Counted from the first letter of the stretch, positions 1 through 11,381 are shown. The stretch is DNA of 64,000 nucleotides from Phaonia tiefii (GCA_963931995.1 OZ008371.1:51956255-52020254), one strand, 5' to 3'. A program made the numbers and translations. Notes: a model not told the origin generated them from the letters alone.

Positions 1-454
1 CACAGGGCTAATGATTATTTTTAATTTGCAGAAAAAAGGACACCAGCGCGTATTCGTTTCGAGGCGGCAGTTAACAATAACCGGGGTTTTGTTTCACATT
101 AACATATCACTGTTGTATATCCCTGTGATGCAAGTGAACTGACCGAGCATTATACGTGACATGTAACCTTTTATTGTGCTACAGAAATAATTACTTTTGT
201 CATTCCTGTCTTTATCCGTAATTTGGAGCTTTTTGCTTATATATCCGATATCATGCTGACATTCCCATAAAATATATATATTTAAAATTCGAAGATACAC
301 CGAACAGAAAAACATCGTCACAGAGAGGAAAATGTTCATCACGCCAACAACTTTTGTCATCGAATGTTAGCTAATGTACAACTTCATTTCCACTACGAAA
401 ATATGTTCATCAACTGCAAATTGTTCGTCACAGTGATGAAAGTGTGGTTGTTAT
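1..454. other. Unassigned AT-rich sequence
   Basis: No gene recognised. Short ORFs here have no family features. The 340-460 stretch shares words such as 'catcg' and 'gttcatca' with 640-740, on the other side of the tandem repeat at 455-640, so it may belong to the same repeat element. Confidence 0.4.
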
Positions 455-640
455 AGCAGTGAATTTGATTCGTTATCCCAACGAATTTGTTTCGTTGATG
501 CAATAAATTTGTTTCATTGCTGCAATAAATTTGTTTCATTATTGCAATGAATATGTTTCATTGTTGCAATGAATTGGTATCGTTCCTGCAATGAATTTGT
601 TTCATAACTGCAATGAATTTGTCATGTATGAAATTTTTCG
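455..640. repeat. Tandem repeat, about 26-bp period, seven degenerate units
   Basis: Units follow the pattern 'gcaatgaatttgtttcattg' with substitutions, repeated about seven times. Each unit is itself a near palindrome (caatgaa...ttcattg), so either strand reads similarly and long hairpins are possible. Flanking sequence on both sides carries related words (cgaaaatgtt, catcg), suggesting the array is the expanded core of a small foldback or MITE. Confidence 0.75.
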
Positions 641-829
641 CTGCAGAAACTACCAAATTGTCGGATTTAGGAGAATTTTCATTGTAGCATCGTAAAACCC
701 TTAACGAAAATGTTGCATCCATGCGACGAAGCATTTTTCCTTCAATGTAAGGTTTAACGTTTTGCCCAGAAACTCTTTATCGAATTTTATTTAACAAATA
801 GTTTTCTACCACAGTTTTATTCTCAGATA

Positions 830-2432
830 CACTCCGGTTCACTTATTTAAAGGCACTAAAAATTCCATATTCAGCAGCCTGTATCTTTTGCACTTTATAA
901 CCGATTGCAGAATTTTAAAATGGAAATGGAAGATAGACATCTTGAGATATAAAAATCGTCATAAGAATAGTGGTTTCTTAACTAAGGAACTTTTGTTGAG
1001 CAATTTATAAAAAAAGTCAAAAAATGTGTTATTTTGTTTGGTTCACTTGAAAAAAGGCAGTTTATTATTTTTAAAATAAGCGATGATTTTTTGTAGGGAG
1101 CGTTTGTTTATTACAATTTATTACATCTTAATCATTTTACGAGTCAAAATGGCAAAACAAAAAATTTTAAATCTATTGGAAAAAACGAAAATCGATGTTT
1201 ACCGTTCTGAAGGATATTCTAACCGCGCAATAGCTAAAAAATTGGACGGAGCCCAACAGTTGTCGACAAATACATCAAGCACCCCGAGGGGTATGGAAAA
1301 AATTTTAAAGGAAGGGTTTTATTGTCTTTATCTACGTATGATATAAGAAAAATCATCAGAATTGCTTCTAATTCTGCCTTATCCTTGTCAAAAATAAGAG
1401 CTCAAGCTGGAGTGCAAGCGAGCAAGTCATCAATACTCAGAGTAATTAAGTGCTGTGAGTATCTTAAATACCTGAAATTACAAAAAAAAACCCATTTAAT
1501 GCTCCTCGTAAGGAAAAGCGGCCTGAATTCGCGAGAGACTACATGGTATGGGATGTGCAGCTAAGAGGTCATGTAAATGACTGGAGAACCATTGTATTTA
1601 CGGATCAGAAGTTTAATTTGAATGGGCCTGATGGCTAAAACTAGTATTTCCATGATCTATGCAAAGAAAAGCGACATCACAGACAGAGGGCGGCGTTATA
1701 TTGGGTGCTACTACGTACTATGGCACCATCGATTTTGAATTTCAAACTGCAAAAATGACTGGTGCAGGCTATAAAACGCTATTGGAATCGGCTTTGACGA
1801 AGTTCAGTGAACTATATGGTCCCATATCTTGGATATTGCAACACAGGATAATACCCCTATACACAACGCCAGAGTAGTACAGGAGTTCATTGCAAGCCAA
1901 AATGTTAATATTCTTGATCATACGCCAGATCTAAACATTATCGAAAATGTCTGGGGTTGGTTATTTCGTAAAGTCTATGAAGGAGGTAGGTAATTTGATG
2001 ACAATCCGTCACTACTTCAGGCCATTAAGGATGCTTGGAATCAATTTTCGTTGGATTACACAAATTCTCTTTATCTCTCAATTAAAATCCGTATGTTTGA
2101 AGTTATTAAAAACAGAGGGGTTATACTCATTACTAATAGTTCTTAAATGAAGTAAAATGAATTTAAAAAAAAAAAAACAAGAAAAACTGTTTTTCATTAA
2201 AATTAGTTAAAGTGCCTTTATTCAAGTGAACCAAAAAAAAGCACACTTTTGGACTTTTTTTATAAATTGCTCAAAAAAGTTCTTTAGTTAGTTATCATAA
2301 CTTTTTTTTTAATATCTCAAGGTGTCAAGCTTCCATTTCCGTTTTAAAATTCTGCAATCGGTTACAAATTTCAAAAGATACAGGCTGCTGAATATGGAAT
2401 TGTTAGTGCCTTTAAATAAGTGAACCGGAGTG
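830..2432 (+). mobile_element. Tc1-like DNA transposon with about 225-bp IR/DR ends
   Basis: Both ends are inverted: CACTCCGGTTCACTTATTTA at 830 pairs with its complement ending at 2432, and similarity continues to about 1059 on the left and from about 2212 on the right. Each arm carries the GGTTCACTT..AAAGGCA motif twice, at the outer and inner edges (1041-1060 and 2211-2232 for the inner ones), which is the IR/DR arrangement of several Tc1 elements. TA dinucleotides flank the element at 828-829 and 2433-2434, the target duplication expected for the superfamily. Length 1.6 kb is normal for a full Tc1 element. Confidence 0.92.
1149..2146 (+). pseudogene. Tc1-like DDE transposase, broken by frameshifts and stops
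   Basis: The start MAKQKILNLL at 1149 leads a helix-turn-helix segment (YRSEGYSNRAIAKKLDG), followed in another frame by the second HTH (LSLSKIRAQAGVQASKSSIL). The first catalytic region reads VFTDQKFNLNGPDG near 1600, where Gln stands in the place usually held by Glu after the Asp. The second catalytic Asp is in TQDNTPIHNARVVQEF near 1835-1890 and the acidic third residue in LNIIENVWGWL near 1930-1965. The spacing between the last two is about 31 residues, three short of the DD34E norm, suggesting a nine-base deletion. Several frameshifts and stops make it non-functional. It would cut and rejoin the transposon ends at TA sites in the nucleus. Confidence 0.88.
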
Positions 2433-2670
2433 TATTTATGAAACAATTGCATTCTCTGTACATTTTAATACCCAAGAGTAAATGACAAATTGATTAACAA
2501 AAACCAAAACAAACCAAGGAGATTTTTTCCTAACATATTCGATGAAGTATTATTGAAGATATGTTATATGTTTACATCTCGTTGTACATCATTACTTCTA
2601 TTTACACTGTTGCATGTAGAATTTACCAAGTCCTTTAGGATTTACCGACCTTTCCACGCACACAATTGTA

Positions 2671-3618
2671 AAAGGTCCGCCATGTAACGTTTTTTTTTTC
2701 AACTAGTGCTTATTTCGTGAATTGTAACACTTAGCTCATGTCTGATTTGACAGATAATTAGTTTTATCCTTCCGCTGAACGAATATGGTTGTGTATACGC
2801 TTGAACAAGGCTGGGAAATATTGCGACATTACTTCGAAAATCATGGTAATGTTGCAGAATTTGTGACTTACAGAAGATGACGATTTTGCCAAAACAATCA
2901 TCTTTTCAGATGAAGCTCATTTTGATCTTGGCGGGTATGTAAACAAGCAAAACTGTGCCATTTGGGGCACAGAAAACCCGCACGCATACATTGAAAAGCC
3001 GATGCACCCAAAACGAGTCACTGTTTGGTGCGGATTTTGGTCCAGAGGCATAATTGGGCCAGTTTTCTTCGAAAATGAGCAAGGAGTGGCCGTTACAGTC
3101 AATGGCGATCTTTATCGGGCCATGCTGAACGAATTTTTGTTCACAAAAATTGAAGAGGAGGATATTGGCAACATTTGGTTTCAACAGGACTGCGCTACGT
3201 GCCACACAGCCGAAGCTACACTCCATGTTTTGCGCCCTGTTTTTGAAGAGCGCATTATCAGCCGCAGAGCTGATGTCGTTTGGCCACCTCGGAGCTGCGA
3301 TTTGACACCGTTGGACTATTATTTGTGTGGTGCCCTCAAAGATAAGTGTTACGCCGACCAGCCAGAGACAATTGACGCTTTAAAGGACAATATTCGTGAA
3401 GCCATTGGTGAAATACAGCTGCACACAATCGATAATGTGCTTAAAAATTGGACCGATTGTGTAAGCTACTGCATGGCCAGCCGAGGCAGCCATTTGAATG
3501 AAATTATTTTCCATTAAAGGAATGAACTTTCAAATAAAATAAGAAATTTGAGAAAATATTCAGTAGTTTTTTATTTATAGAATTTTCAAAAAAAAAAAAG
3601 GTTATTTGGCGGACCCGT
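2671..3618 (+). mobile_element. DD41D (rosa-type) mariner, internally deleted copy A
   Basis: Ends are inverted repeats: GGTCCGCCA..TAAC..T-run at 2674 and the complement with GGCGGACC at 3608-3616, with TA at 2669-2670 and 3619-3620. The element is 948 bp, short for an approximately 1.3-kb family, because most of the N-terminal DNA-binding coding region is missing. A second copy with the same deletion junction lies at 36486-37297 on the other strand. Confidence 0.88.
2785..3517 (+). pseudogene. DD41D mariner transposase, HTH region deleted
   Basis: Translation begins MVVYTLEQGWEILRHYFENH, then breaks at 'gttgcagaat' and resumes at DDFAKTIIFSDEAHFDLGGY. From about 3002 the catalytic half is open to the stop at 3517 and ends with GSHLNEIIFH, a normal mariner C-terminus. 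Catalytic residues: Asp in FSDEAHF; Asp in WFQQDCATCHTA; Asp in CDLTPLDYYL. Counting from the second to the third Asp gives 41 intervening residues, the spacing that defines the rosa group. The 'GATCHTA' Gly typical of relatives is Cys here. Lacking the paired-like DNA-binding domain, the product could not act alone on its ends. Stops near the junction (EFVTYRR-stop) break the frame in this copy. Confidence 0.88.
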
Positions 3619-3620
3619 TA

Positions 3621-4298
3621 TATGACGCGTATAAGTGATGCAATTAAAAGCAGAAAATGTTTAGTATACGCTGTGTTGTGCATGTGATGCTAATGTGTAT
3701 TAATCATACGCAGCGGGGGGTTCACTAGCTTAATAGTACTTGGGAACAAATAGGCAATATTTTTTAAAAAATGAGCCAGAAGCGGAGAAACAAACTTTGG
3801 GAGATGTGATTATTGTGATTATAGACACTGATTGGATTACAAATCACATCTGCTTTGGATAAAAAAGAGGCAACATTTTAATATTTTTGTATTCAGGAAC
3901 TCCACACGTATTATGGCGACTAAACTCCAAATAAGTTGAGTTGGATGGAAAATATAAAAGTAAAAAATGTGCAAAACATCCAACCCGTAAAAACCATAGT
4001 TTTTGACTATAAATGAAATGGAAGGTGCAGTTAATATAAAGAATTTAAAAATGGTCCTTGATTGGACAACTCTATTAAGATAAATGTGAATAGAGAACGA
4101 GACCGCTTTAATTTTTACGGAAGCAAATTAACGGTGGCTTTTAACGAAAAACCCTGATAGTGCAGTAAATAGGTACCACTATCAAAGTCAAAGATTTGTA
4201 TTGTTTCGAGTTTTGTATTTGTATATCGTTAGTTCAATTTTTAGAAATTCATGGACTTAACTGAATATCTTAATTCAAAATGCAAATATATAAAATGT
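3621..4298. other. Unassigned AT-rich sequence
   Basis: I see no coding signature or repeat that matches another part of the window in this 0.68-kb interval. Confidence 0.35.
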
Positions 4299-5239
4299 GG
4301 GTTAAAATTTTTATAACCGACGAACGGATTTACCCGACCACCTTTGAATCTTTTGAAAGTTAGTCGACTTTGTGCACCTTACTTAAGTAAGACAAATGCA
4401 AAATTTTGGAGTTCCAGCTTCTGTTGTTCCTGAGATATGGCGCGTCAAAAAGTGAAAAAATCATTAAAAACACTTATAAGTGGTCTGCCATTATCATTTA
4501 TATCTACAAAAGTTTTTAACACACAGGGTCAAGATTGATCTCATTTTAAAGGTATTGAGAATAGCTTTAAAACTGCTTTTAGTTTAATGTCTTTTGTGAG
4601 AGGTCAAAGATCACAGTCACATGATTTAAAGTTTGGGAAGGTATATCTCAAAAAGTGAAATTTTTAAAATTCTGAAAAAAATATATGTTGATCCTAATAG
4701 TCTCTTACGCAATTTGAGTGTGCTCTTATTAGTTCCAGAGATACAGACAATAATATGAAATTGTTTGAACAATTTTAATACTATTTTTTTTGTATTATTC
4801 ATTCTATTCATTGACAAAATGCGTAAGAGACTATTAGGATCAACATATATTTTTTCAGAATTTTAAAAATTTCACTTTTTGAGATATTGCTTCCTAAACT
4901 ATAAATCGTGTGACACTGACCTTTGACCTTTCGCAAAATTATAAATGTAGTTTTAAAGCTATGTGCAATACCTATTAAATGAGGCCAATTTCGATCATGT
5001 GCGTTAAAAAGTTTTGAAGATATCACCAATATTGCCAGACCACTTACGCGTGTTTTTAATGAATTCTCCGGTTTTCGAAGCACCACATTTCCGGAACCAC
5101 AAAAGCTAGATACCTAAAATATTTCAATTTATATTAGTTTAGTACTGTAGAACATTCATGATAATTTTTGTACAATTCTAAGAGCGTAAGGTCAAAAATT
5201 GCGTTTTTTTTTTTTTGTTGATTCAAAATGGAATTACCC
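4299..5239. mobile_element. ORF-less deletion derivative of the 45.8-48.9 kb DDE transposon
   Basis: The first half (4299-4790) matches, inverted, the terminal 600 bp of the element ending at 48897. The second half (about 4812-5239) matches, inverted, the first 430 bp of the element starting at 45829. Both ends carry the GGGT..AA / ACCC termini. The whole coding region is absent, so this is a non-autonomous derivative. The two halves are also partly complementary to each other around 'gatcctaatagtctcttacgc' (4689-4710 and 4819-4840), so the copy can fold on itself. Four-base flanks ATGT and ATAT differ at one position, possibly a decayed target duplication. Confidence 0.85.
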
Positions 5240-5249
5240 ATATGTAATT

Positions 5250-5517
5250 TTTGGCGTAAATCGACATATTTCACAGGCTTTAATGCAGTGTTACCATGTT
5301 GGCATAATTTATGCCGTTTTGGCACAATTTTTTTGGTTTTGGCACTTGTTTTTTGAAAAATTGTGCCAGATGCCGTTTAGCACAATTTTCTCAAAATTTT
5401 TCCAATCTTTTTAATTTTAGTGCGGTTTTTTAGCACTATTTTTTTGCAAAAGGTTACAAAATTTAATTTATCTGAAAGATCTATTTTTACAGCATATTTA
5501 CGAGTACATTTGCCTGG
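5250..5517. other. T-rich degenerate repeat with TTTTGGCAC motifs
   Basis: Irregular copies of 'ttttggcac(aatttttt)' occur between 5290 and 5450. No coding features are visible. The stretch ends at the target duplication TACTCAC that borders the next element. Confidence 0.4.
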
Positions 5518-5815
5518 TACTCACCATAGATAAATAAAAAACCATAGATGGTGAAAGATAAGTGGTGGATTTGAAAGTAAGGGGAAATTTTTTTTTTTTT
5601 TATTTATTTATTTCGTAATCTGTAAGCCACAAATGGCCAAATTGATTACGTAGATCTACATTATGTAACACATTTCATTTATTACAAACGTGGTACATAA
5701 TTAGCATTTTTAATATACATTCATAAAAAAAAATTAAATTGACACGAATATGGATGTGAAAAGAAAAATATTTAATTGTAAACCATCAACAATGAGAAAT
5801 AAAGAAAAGCATCGT

Positions 5816-6037
5816 TCAAAGTAGATAAATTAAAAGTTCTTTAAACTTACTGTAGGATAATGAAAAATTTCTACTATGATATGGAATTATTGAATTCCAT
5901 AGCATTATCACCCGAACTTGGAAAGATCGTTGCATTATAAGTGTGCGCACCCGTAACGAAAACTGGAGAGCATTAGTCCTAGTTGAACTACAAAACTGAA
6001 ATTTAGAATCTAAGTAGTGCGGATTGCCGAACTTCAT
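5816..6037 (-). pseudogene. LINE C-terminal segment, separated by frameshifts
   Basis: The 73-residue frame includes MQRSFQVRVIMLWNSI and FSLSYSKFKELLIYLL, matching the usual end of Jockey/CR1-type ORF2 proteins (SFSVRAIRLWNSLP ... FKxxLxxYL). It lies directly 3' of the reverse transcriptase on the same strand and 220 bp before the poly(A) tail. Frame breaks between 6037 and 6319 separate it from the RT frame. Confidence 0.75.
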
Positions 6038-6318
6038 GGTTTTCTAAAAAAAAGCAAAATAACTCGTAAGTCTATAAAGTTTTCAAATGTACATCCCAAT
6101 AGTTGAATCGCATAAGGCGTAACATGATCATTATATTTTAGATTAAAGACATAGCGAAAAATTCGGCTGAATCATTTTTTCAGGCGTTGAAGACTACCTC
6201 TGCAGGTTCCGGTATAAATTTATAATCCCTAAATAACATGAAGCATTAATAAAGACAGTGCAATACATCTTCGTTTATTGAGTGGGATAAATACATTCGA
6301 ATTGTATAACTTTCGTAG

Positions 6319-7686
6319 CTAAAATTTTATTGTAGAAGTTATTTGACTAATATGAGTATCAAATTTGAATTTGTCGTCGATAATAAATCCTAATATTTTC
6401 AAATGGCTGACATTGGTAATTATGGAATCATTTATGGAAAACGAATATGTTCTGGTAGGACCAATAGAAAAAATTATTGATTTTGATTTAGACGAGTTGA
6501 TAGTTATAAAATTACGATCACACCAGTTGCCTATCACTAACAACTCCGCATTCACACATACTTCAAAGTTACCTAACGAGTCCCTAGTAACATTTGCAAT
6601 TAGTTGTATATCGTCTGCATATAAGTATGCTTTCATGAAATGTGTACAATCAAATATATCATTAATGTACATAGAGAACAATATAGAGCCCAAACTAGAT
6701 CCTTGGGGCACACCTCGATGTATTTGTCGATAATTCGAGCGCTCCTCGGCGGCATGAACACATTGCATCCTTTCACATAAATATGACCTGACTAAGCGAC
6801 AAGCTGATGATGAGAAGTTATACAGTTGATATAATTTATTCAGTAGTATTTCATGGCTTATTGAATCAAAAGCACGGCTAAAGTCCAAGCTTATTAGAGC
6901 CACCACTTCCTTATCTTCTACACTTTTTCTTATATTATCCCGCAGATCAGCCATCAACGTGGTTGTACTATGTCCTCTTCTAAATCCTGATTGAAACTCA
7001 GACAACAATGCATTATCCCGTATATATTCCGATATCTGATCATTAATGAGAATATCTAAGATCTTTGAAAACACGGGCAGAATACTTATCGGGCGATAGT
7101 CCGAACACAGTTGGGGATTTTTAACTTTAGGTACAGGTATTACCTTCGCAATTTTCCACGAATTTGTATATATTGACGTGGTCAGAACAGTATTGTAAAT
7201 GTGAACTAAGTGATGTGATATTACTGGGAATATAATCATTATGCACTTCAAAGGTATACCGTCATCACCAGTCGCATGCGCCGTGATGCGGCAAACAGCA
7301 GACCATACCTCTGCTATAACAATATTTCCTAACGAAAATACTGCACCCATTGGCAGCTGTCCATTTTCAAAAACAATATATGCCGAGTTTTCTAATGGTG
7401 GCATTGCAAAGTATTCGTTGCAAGCATGAACATTTACGGATTGAACTTCAGAAGCATGGCTTTTTATAATACCAACATTCCGCAAATTATTCCAAATATC
7501 CGTAGTAGATGCCGCAGAAAAAATACGATAGTCACACTTCATATTTTCCCTTCTCTTAATATTCTTAAGGCGATTTTTATATTTATTTATGGGTAGATAT
7601 GGGCTAATTTCCCTGGAAACAAAAACTATTGAAAAGTTCATATAACCATGCTTTTTTGCCTTTCGTATTGTCAACAAATATTTCAA
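6319..7686 (-). pseudogene. LINE reverse transcriptase fragment, 455 codons open
   Basis: The frame contains the reverse transcriptase blocks in order: TGDDGIPLKCI (thumb-proximal start) and KIAKVIPVPKV; SDYRPISILPVFSKILD; LSEFQSGFRRGHST; VALISLDFSRAFDSISHEIL with the first catalytic Asp; IHRGVPQGSSLGSILFSMYI; and KAYLYADDIQLIANV, the intact YADD active site. The style of the SGFRxGHST block suits CR1/Jockey-group elements. The first 50 or so residues do not look family-like. The frame closes at 6319, while the C-terminal part continues in another frame at 5816-6037. In life it would copy LINE RNA into DNA at the target nick. Confidence 0.87.
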
Positions 7687-7876
7687 GCGATATGCTTTTC
7701 TATTATATATATACTATTTACAAATTTAAACTACAGAATCGAAACAAAAATGATTTTTGAGTGCTTTTTCATCGCATCCGAGTGAAAAATGGTCGCACGG
7801 AAACGGTATTTGGCATCTGGTGAAAATTGTGATTAAGCAAAGGAATCATCTATGGTTTTTTTATCTATGTACTCAC

Positions 7877-8522
7877 TGGAATTAGACGACCAGAAGATGT
7901 GCGCAATTTGGCAACCGTGGTAAAAGAGAACCAAAAACTGTTAGAAATTAGAATAATATCAGACAAAGAAAATTTCAAAGTAGAGACGATTTGATTACTC
8001 TTCTCTACGACAAGTAAAACGGATTTCAAAAGAAATTACCCAAAATTTGCGAAATTCTATTCTAAGACGATTGGAAGAAATTGTTAACAATTGATCTTAA
8101 ACAAAATTATATTTTTTTTTTTGAAATTTTATTTTAAAAAATTTGATAATTATTGGACTTGAAAATCACCCCTCGCATATCTTTCTTTGTTAATGGAGAA
8201 TTTGTTACAATATTATAAGATAGTTTTTTTAATGAAATTTAGATACAAGCTATTTACAACAACTTAAAACCGTAATAATACTTCTTTTTAAGCTGAACGG
8301 TTAACGTATAACAGCTGCAGCCATTTCCTGGAGTGTCTGTAAAGGTTTTGGACTCATAATTACAAAAAAATACTAAAACGTAAATTTTGGCATAATGATT
8401 TTGCAAACGGCGCAATTTTTGAGAACATTTGCATTTTTATATACGTATAATACGTCATTACTCTCTTTGCTCTGAGAGTGCTCCGCACCCACATTTTATG
8501 GGCCTTACCTTTCACAATAATA
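7877..8522. other. Unassigned sequence, possible coding relic
   Basis: Between 7875 and 7965 the plus strand reads GIRRPEDVRNLATVVKEN in one frame, which has a protein-like composition but matches no family I recognise. Stops follow soon after. The remainder is AT-rich with no visible feature. Confidence 0.3.
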
Positions 8523-8572
8523 AAAAACAACAACACCAACAACAACAACAACAACTACTACTACTACTGATG
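8523..8572. repeat. (CAA)n followed by (CTA)n microsatellite
   Basis: About 30 bp of caacaa-type repeat, interrupted once by 'cac', runs directly into five copies of cta. It is a compound trinucleotide microsatellite. Confidence 0.9.
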
Positions 8573-8587
8573 GTTGGCGCTTGCAAA

Positions 8588-8695
8588 TGAATGGTTTTAG
8601 CAGCAGCATATAATCTGGTTTTAGCAGATTTTGACTTTGATAGATTTAGTCCCTATACGCCGCTATAGATGTTAACATATCAAAAGTTAATCGTT
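8588..8695 (+). repeat. Dispersed repeat, inverted copy at 63905-64000
   Basis: The text 'tttagtccctatacgccgct' and its surroundings recur as reverse complement at the very end of the window. Identity is high over about 95 bp, with an extra 'ataatctggttttagc'-type duplication here. The second copy is cut by the window edge, so the full repeat is longer than can be seen. Confidence 0.85.
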
Positions 8696-8872
8696 CTCCC
8701 TTTGGGAAATATAATATACGAGTATTTGATTATGCTGATTGTTTTTTGAACTGTTCCCTAATGTTTATGAATACTTTGGTTTTATTCGTGTTTTGTTAGA
8801 TCCTTTAAAATGATCAACGTAATTGGTCGAAATATTGGAAAATATTAATAAAATTATAAATATACAGCAGAC

Positions 8873-9563
8873 AGTTGTCCGAGGCCTTCGGCCACGGACT
8901 GTTCCTACAGGCTGTGTCAGAGACACGGCCACTAAGTTTAACGTAGAATACGCCATCCGATAAGACAGAAAACATATATAACAATAAATGATAAATAACA
9001 TAAGCAAATGAATTTATTTATTTGATAGTTACTTTTGATAATATACATAAGCTTATGGTAGGAAAAATAGGATAAATATGTTTTTAAGAGAGTAAGGATA
9101 AATGATAAATAACAGACGCAAATCAATTTGATTTATATTTTTTATAATTATATATCCATGTTAAATTCAAATTCACATTTAACATTTTGTTTCACTTAAA
9201 TACATAAGTAAATATACGAAATTTCAATATTTCATCAATCAAAACAACAGCCGAAGGTTTGTGTCCACACTGAAACAGCAGCATAGTTTGTGTTCACGCT
9301 ACAAACTCAAGCACTCAACCAACCACCACACATATGTTTGAGTGTATGTGTTTAAACAATTTTCATTTGAGAAATTTAAATATTAGGAAGATATCAACCA
9401 ATATGAAATGTATACCAAACGAAAGATAACATCTTCATTTACCTACAAAAAAATTTTTAAAAAAAGTTATCTCGCCGTTTCGTCATAATCAATGAAATAA
9501 AGATTACAACAATAACAATCTGACATGACTCCCTATACCGTAAGGTAAGACGTATTCTACGCC
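8873..9563 (+). mobile_element. MITE of the CGTAGAATACG family with outer arm
   Basis: An outer arm (8873-8939, starting TACAGCAGACAGTTGTCC) is followed by an inner element from 8940 (ACGTAGAATACGCC) to 9563 (GACGTATTCTACGCC), whose ends are inverted 11-mers. The outer arm recurs at 14880-14958 and, inverted, at 15075-15157. The right quarter (9310-9563) recurs inverted at 14236-14490. No coding potential; short ORFs such as MAYSTLNL are translations of the arm. Confidence 0.8.
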
Positions 9564-10594
9564 AAAAGAAATACTTGAAGTATTTTCTTTTTATTCTTAT
9601 GACCTTAAGCCGAAACAACTAAAAACCAATATTGTATACCTTGTCTTTAGTTAAACTGCAAAATTCTTTGAAAAACCACAATAACTACATTTATTAAAAA
9701 TGGTCCCGCTCAGCGGATATTAATGCTAGACATGAAATATTTTGTGAGTCATCTTAAAACAAACTAAGGTACATTTCCAGTGATGGACAAAAGGAACTTT
9801 TTTTTGAGTCGGTCTACAGAACATACATAACCACAAATATATATAATTACACACTTTATCTATTTGATGTACATTTTGTACCAACGCAATGAAAATGTAT
9901 TACTTGTACCAGTTTTGCAGAATTGTGTAGAAGCATATGTAGTACATGCATGTGTCTACATGTAACTTAGTTATGCTAAATTTTCTTTTGTCCTACGAAA
10001 CATAGTCATATCTTGCATATCTTGCTGTAAAACTTTGATCGGAGTCTTACATGTGTTTGTGGTATTATCGTTGTATAAACAGGAGACGAAAAGAAATTCA
10101 CATGTAACAACTGAATTAAGCAGGCAAATTTGAACAAAGAAATGCAAGACATGGTGGTACTTTAGTTTCAATGCACTCTTCATTTCTAGATATATAATAT
10201 GGAAAAGTTATGCACTTTTCTTTGCATACGGTTTCAGAAACCGCAGGAAAACTTTAGATTTTCTTGGTTTCATGTTTTACTTACTTTCCAGTGCTATAGG
10301 AGCAACAACAATCACGAAAACAATGCCAAATAAAGTATATTTGTTTTTGAATTTTTTTTTGCTTTTGCTATGTTTTCTTAGCTGCACAAGGCACAGCAAA
10401 AATAAACCTTGTGGCTAAACAATTTTTGGGAAAAAGGAAAAACAACTTGCCACATATGTGGCTTTTCTGCTTGTTCAAAGTCTCAGCACAGAGGCGAATG
10501 GAGTTGCAGTTTAAAGGAGAATTACACCAATGTATATTACTTCGACATAATCACAAACCTACTTGCGAAATATTTGTTTAGACTTTGTTCCAGG
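9564..10594. other. Unassigned AT-rich sequence
   Basis: One kilobase without a recognisable gene or within-window repeat. ORFs at 9971-10183 and 10409 onward have no family features. Confidence 0.35.
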
Positions 10595-11381
10595 GTTCGT
10601 ATTTCGTGTGTAACCCAGGGTAACCCATTATTATTGTCGTGGACAATAGGCAGCGATCATTTACCCATTACCCACAGAGTATGGGGAAAATTACGGGCAG
10701 CTACCCACTGCGATGGGGTATTACTCATCGCGATTACCCAATACCCTCAGGGAAATAGGGAAAATAATGGGCAGCTATCTACGACGATGGGTAATGGGTT
10801 ACCCAGGGTAACTCATCCCCATTTTTGAGCGAAAAGTCTATAATTTCTATAACTCGGAAACGGTGCGTCCATTCGAAAAAATAACAAATATTTCCCGGTT
10901 TTGTAAGGGGTTTCCACAAACGGAAGGGTGTTTTAGCGATTTTTCTTTGAAAAATTTTAGTTTCAGCGATTTGAAAAAGGTGCAGCCATAGTGAAGAAGT
11001 CACTTCTGTAAGTAAAGTCTTTATTATTTTTTCCGATTGGACGCATCGTTTCCGAGTTATAGCCACTTATTTATTTTACGCGATTTTCTTATTTTGACGA
11101 TATTTTGAAAGAAAAAATATTCCATACGAATTGGACCACTGTATGAAAAGCCCTTAGAAACCTCTTGCAAAAATTAATTATTGTTTCGATTGGGCGCTCC
11201 GTTTGCGAGACATACATTTTTTTCATATTTTCGATGAAAAAAAATGGAATGGGTACCCTGGGTAATCCATTACCCATCGTCGTAGGTAGCTACCCATTGT
11301 TTTCCCCATACCCTGTGGGTAATGGGTGAACGTTCATTGCACATTCCCCACGACGATGTGTATGGGGGAGGAATACGAACG
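10595..11381. mobile_element. Foldback element with GGGTAATGGGTA-rich arms
   Basis: The ends GTTCGTATT (10596) and AATACGAAC (11373-11380) are inverted, and arms of about 200 bp are built from irregular ACCCATTACCCA / GGGTAATGGGTA words (10615-10830 and 11245-11360). The spacer contains short homologous blocks such as 'tcggaaacggtgcgtccat'. Related sequence lies at 17890-17960 (fragment) and 63300-63900 (left half). No ORF with family features, so it is non-autonomous. Confidence 0.85.

Larger units (their letters stand above)
5590..7690 (-). mobile_element. 5'-truncated non-LTR retrotransposon (Jockey/CR1-like)
   Basis: The T-run at 5589-5602, read on the minus strand, is a poly(A) tail. 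Upstream of it come a short 3' region, a C-terminal LINE motif and a reverse transcriptase. Upstream of 7690 nothing LINE-like continues, so the 5' part is missing, as is common after incomplete target-primed reverse transcription. Confidence 0.85.
5525..7869. mobile_element. Insertion with 23-bp terminal inverted repeats enclosing a LINE
   Basis: CATAGATAAAtAAAAAACC.. at 5525 is matched by the complement ending ..ATCTATG at 7869, with a one-base length difference. The 7-bp direct repeat TACTCAC lies immediately outside (5518-5524 and 7870-7876). The interior is mostly a minus-strand LINE with its poly(A) side at about 5590. The simplest reading is a small TIR element or MITE into which a LINE later jumped; only about 70 bp on the left and 180 bp on the right would then belong to the outer element. 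Confidence 0.7.

Noticed and set aside
4626..5086. Pair of small minus-strand ORFs
   Set aside because: They are translations of the terminal non-coding regions of the DDE transposon and recur at 45979-46176 and 48317-48511.
8870..9126. ORFs containing MAYSTLNL..SLTQPVGT
   Set aside because: The same peptide appears at 14810-15254 because it is a translation of the palindromic MITE arm, not a gene family.
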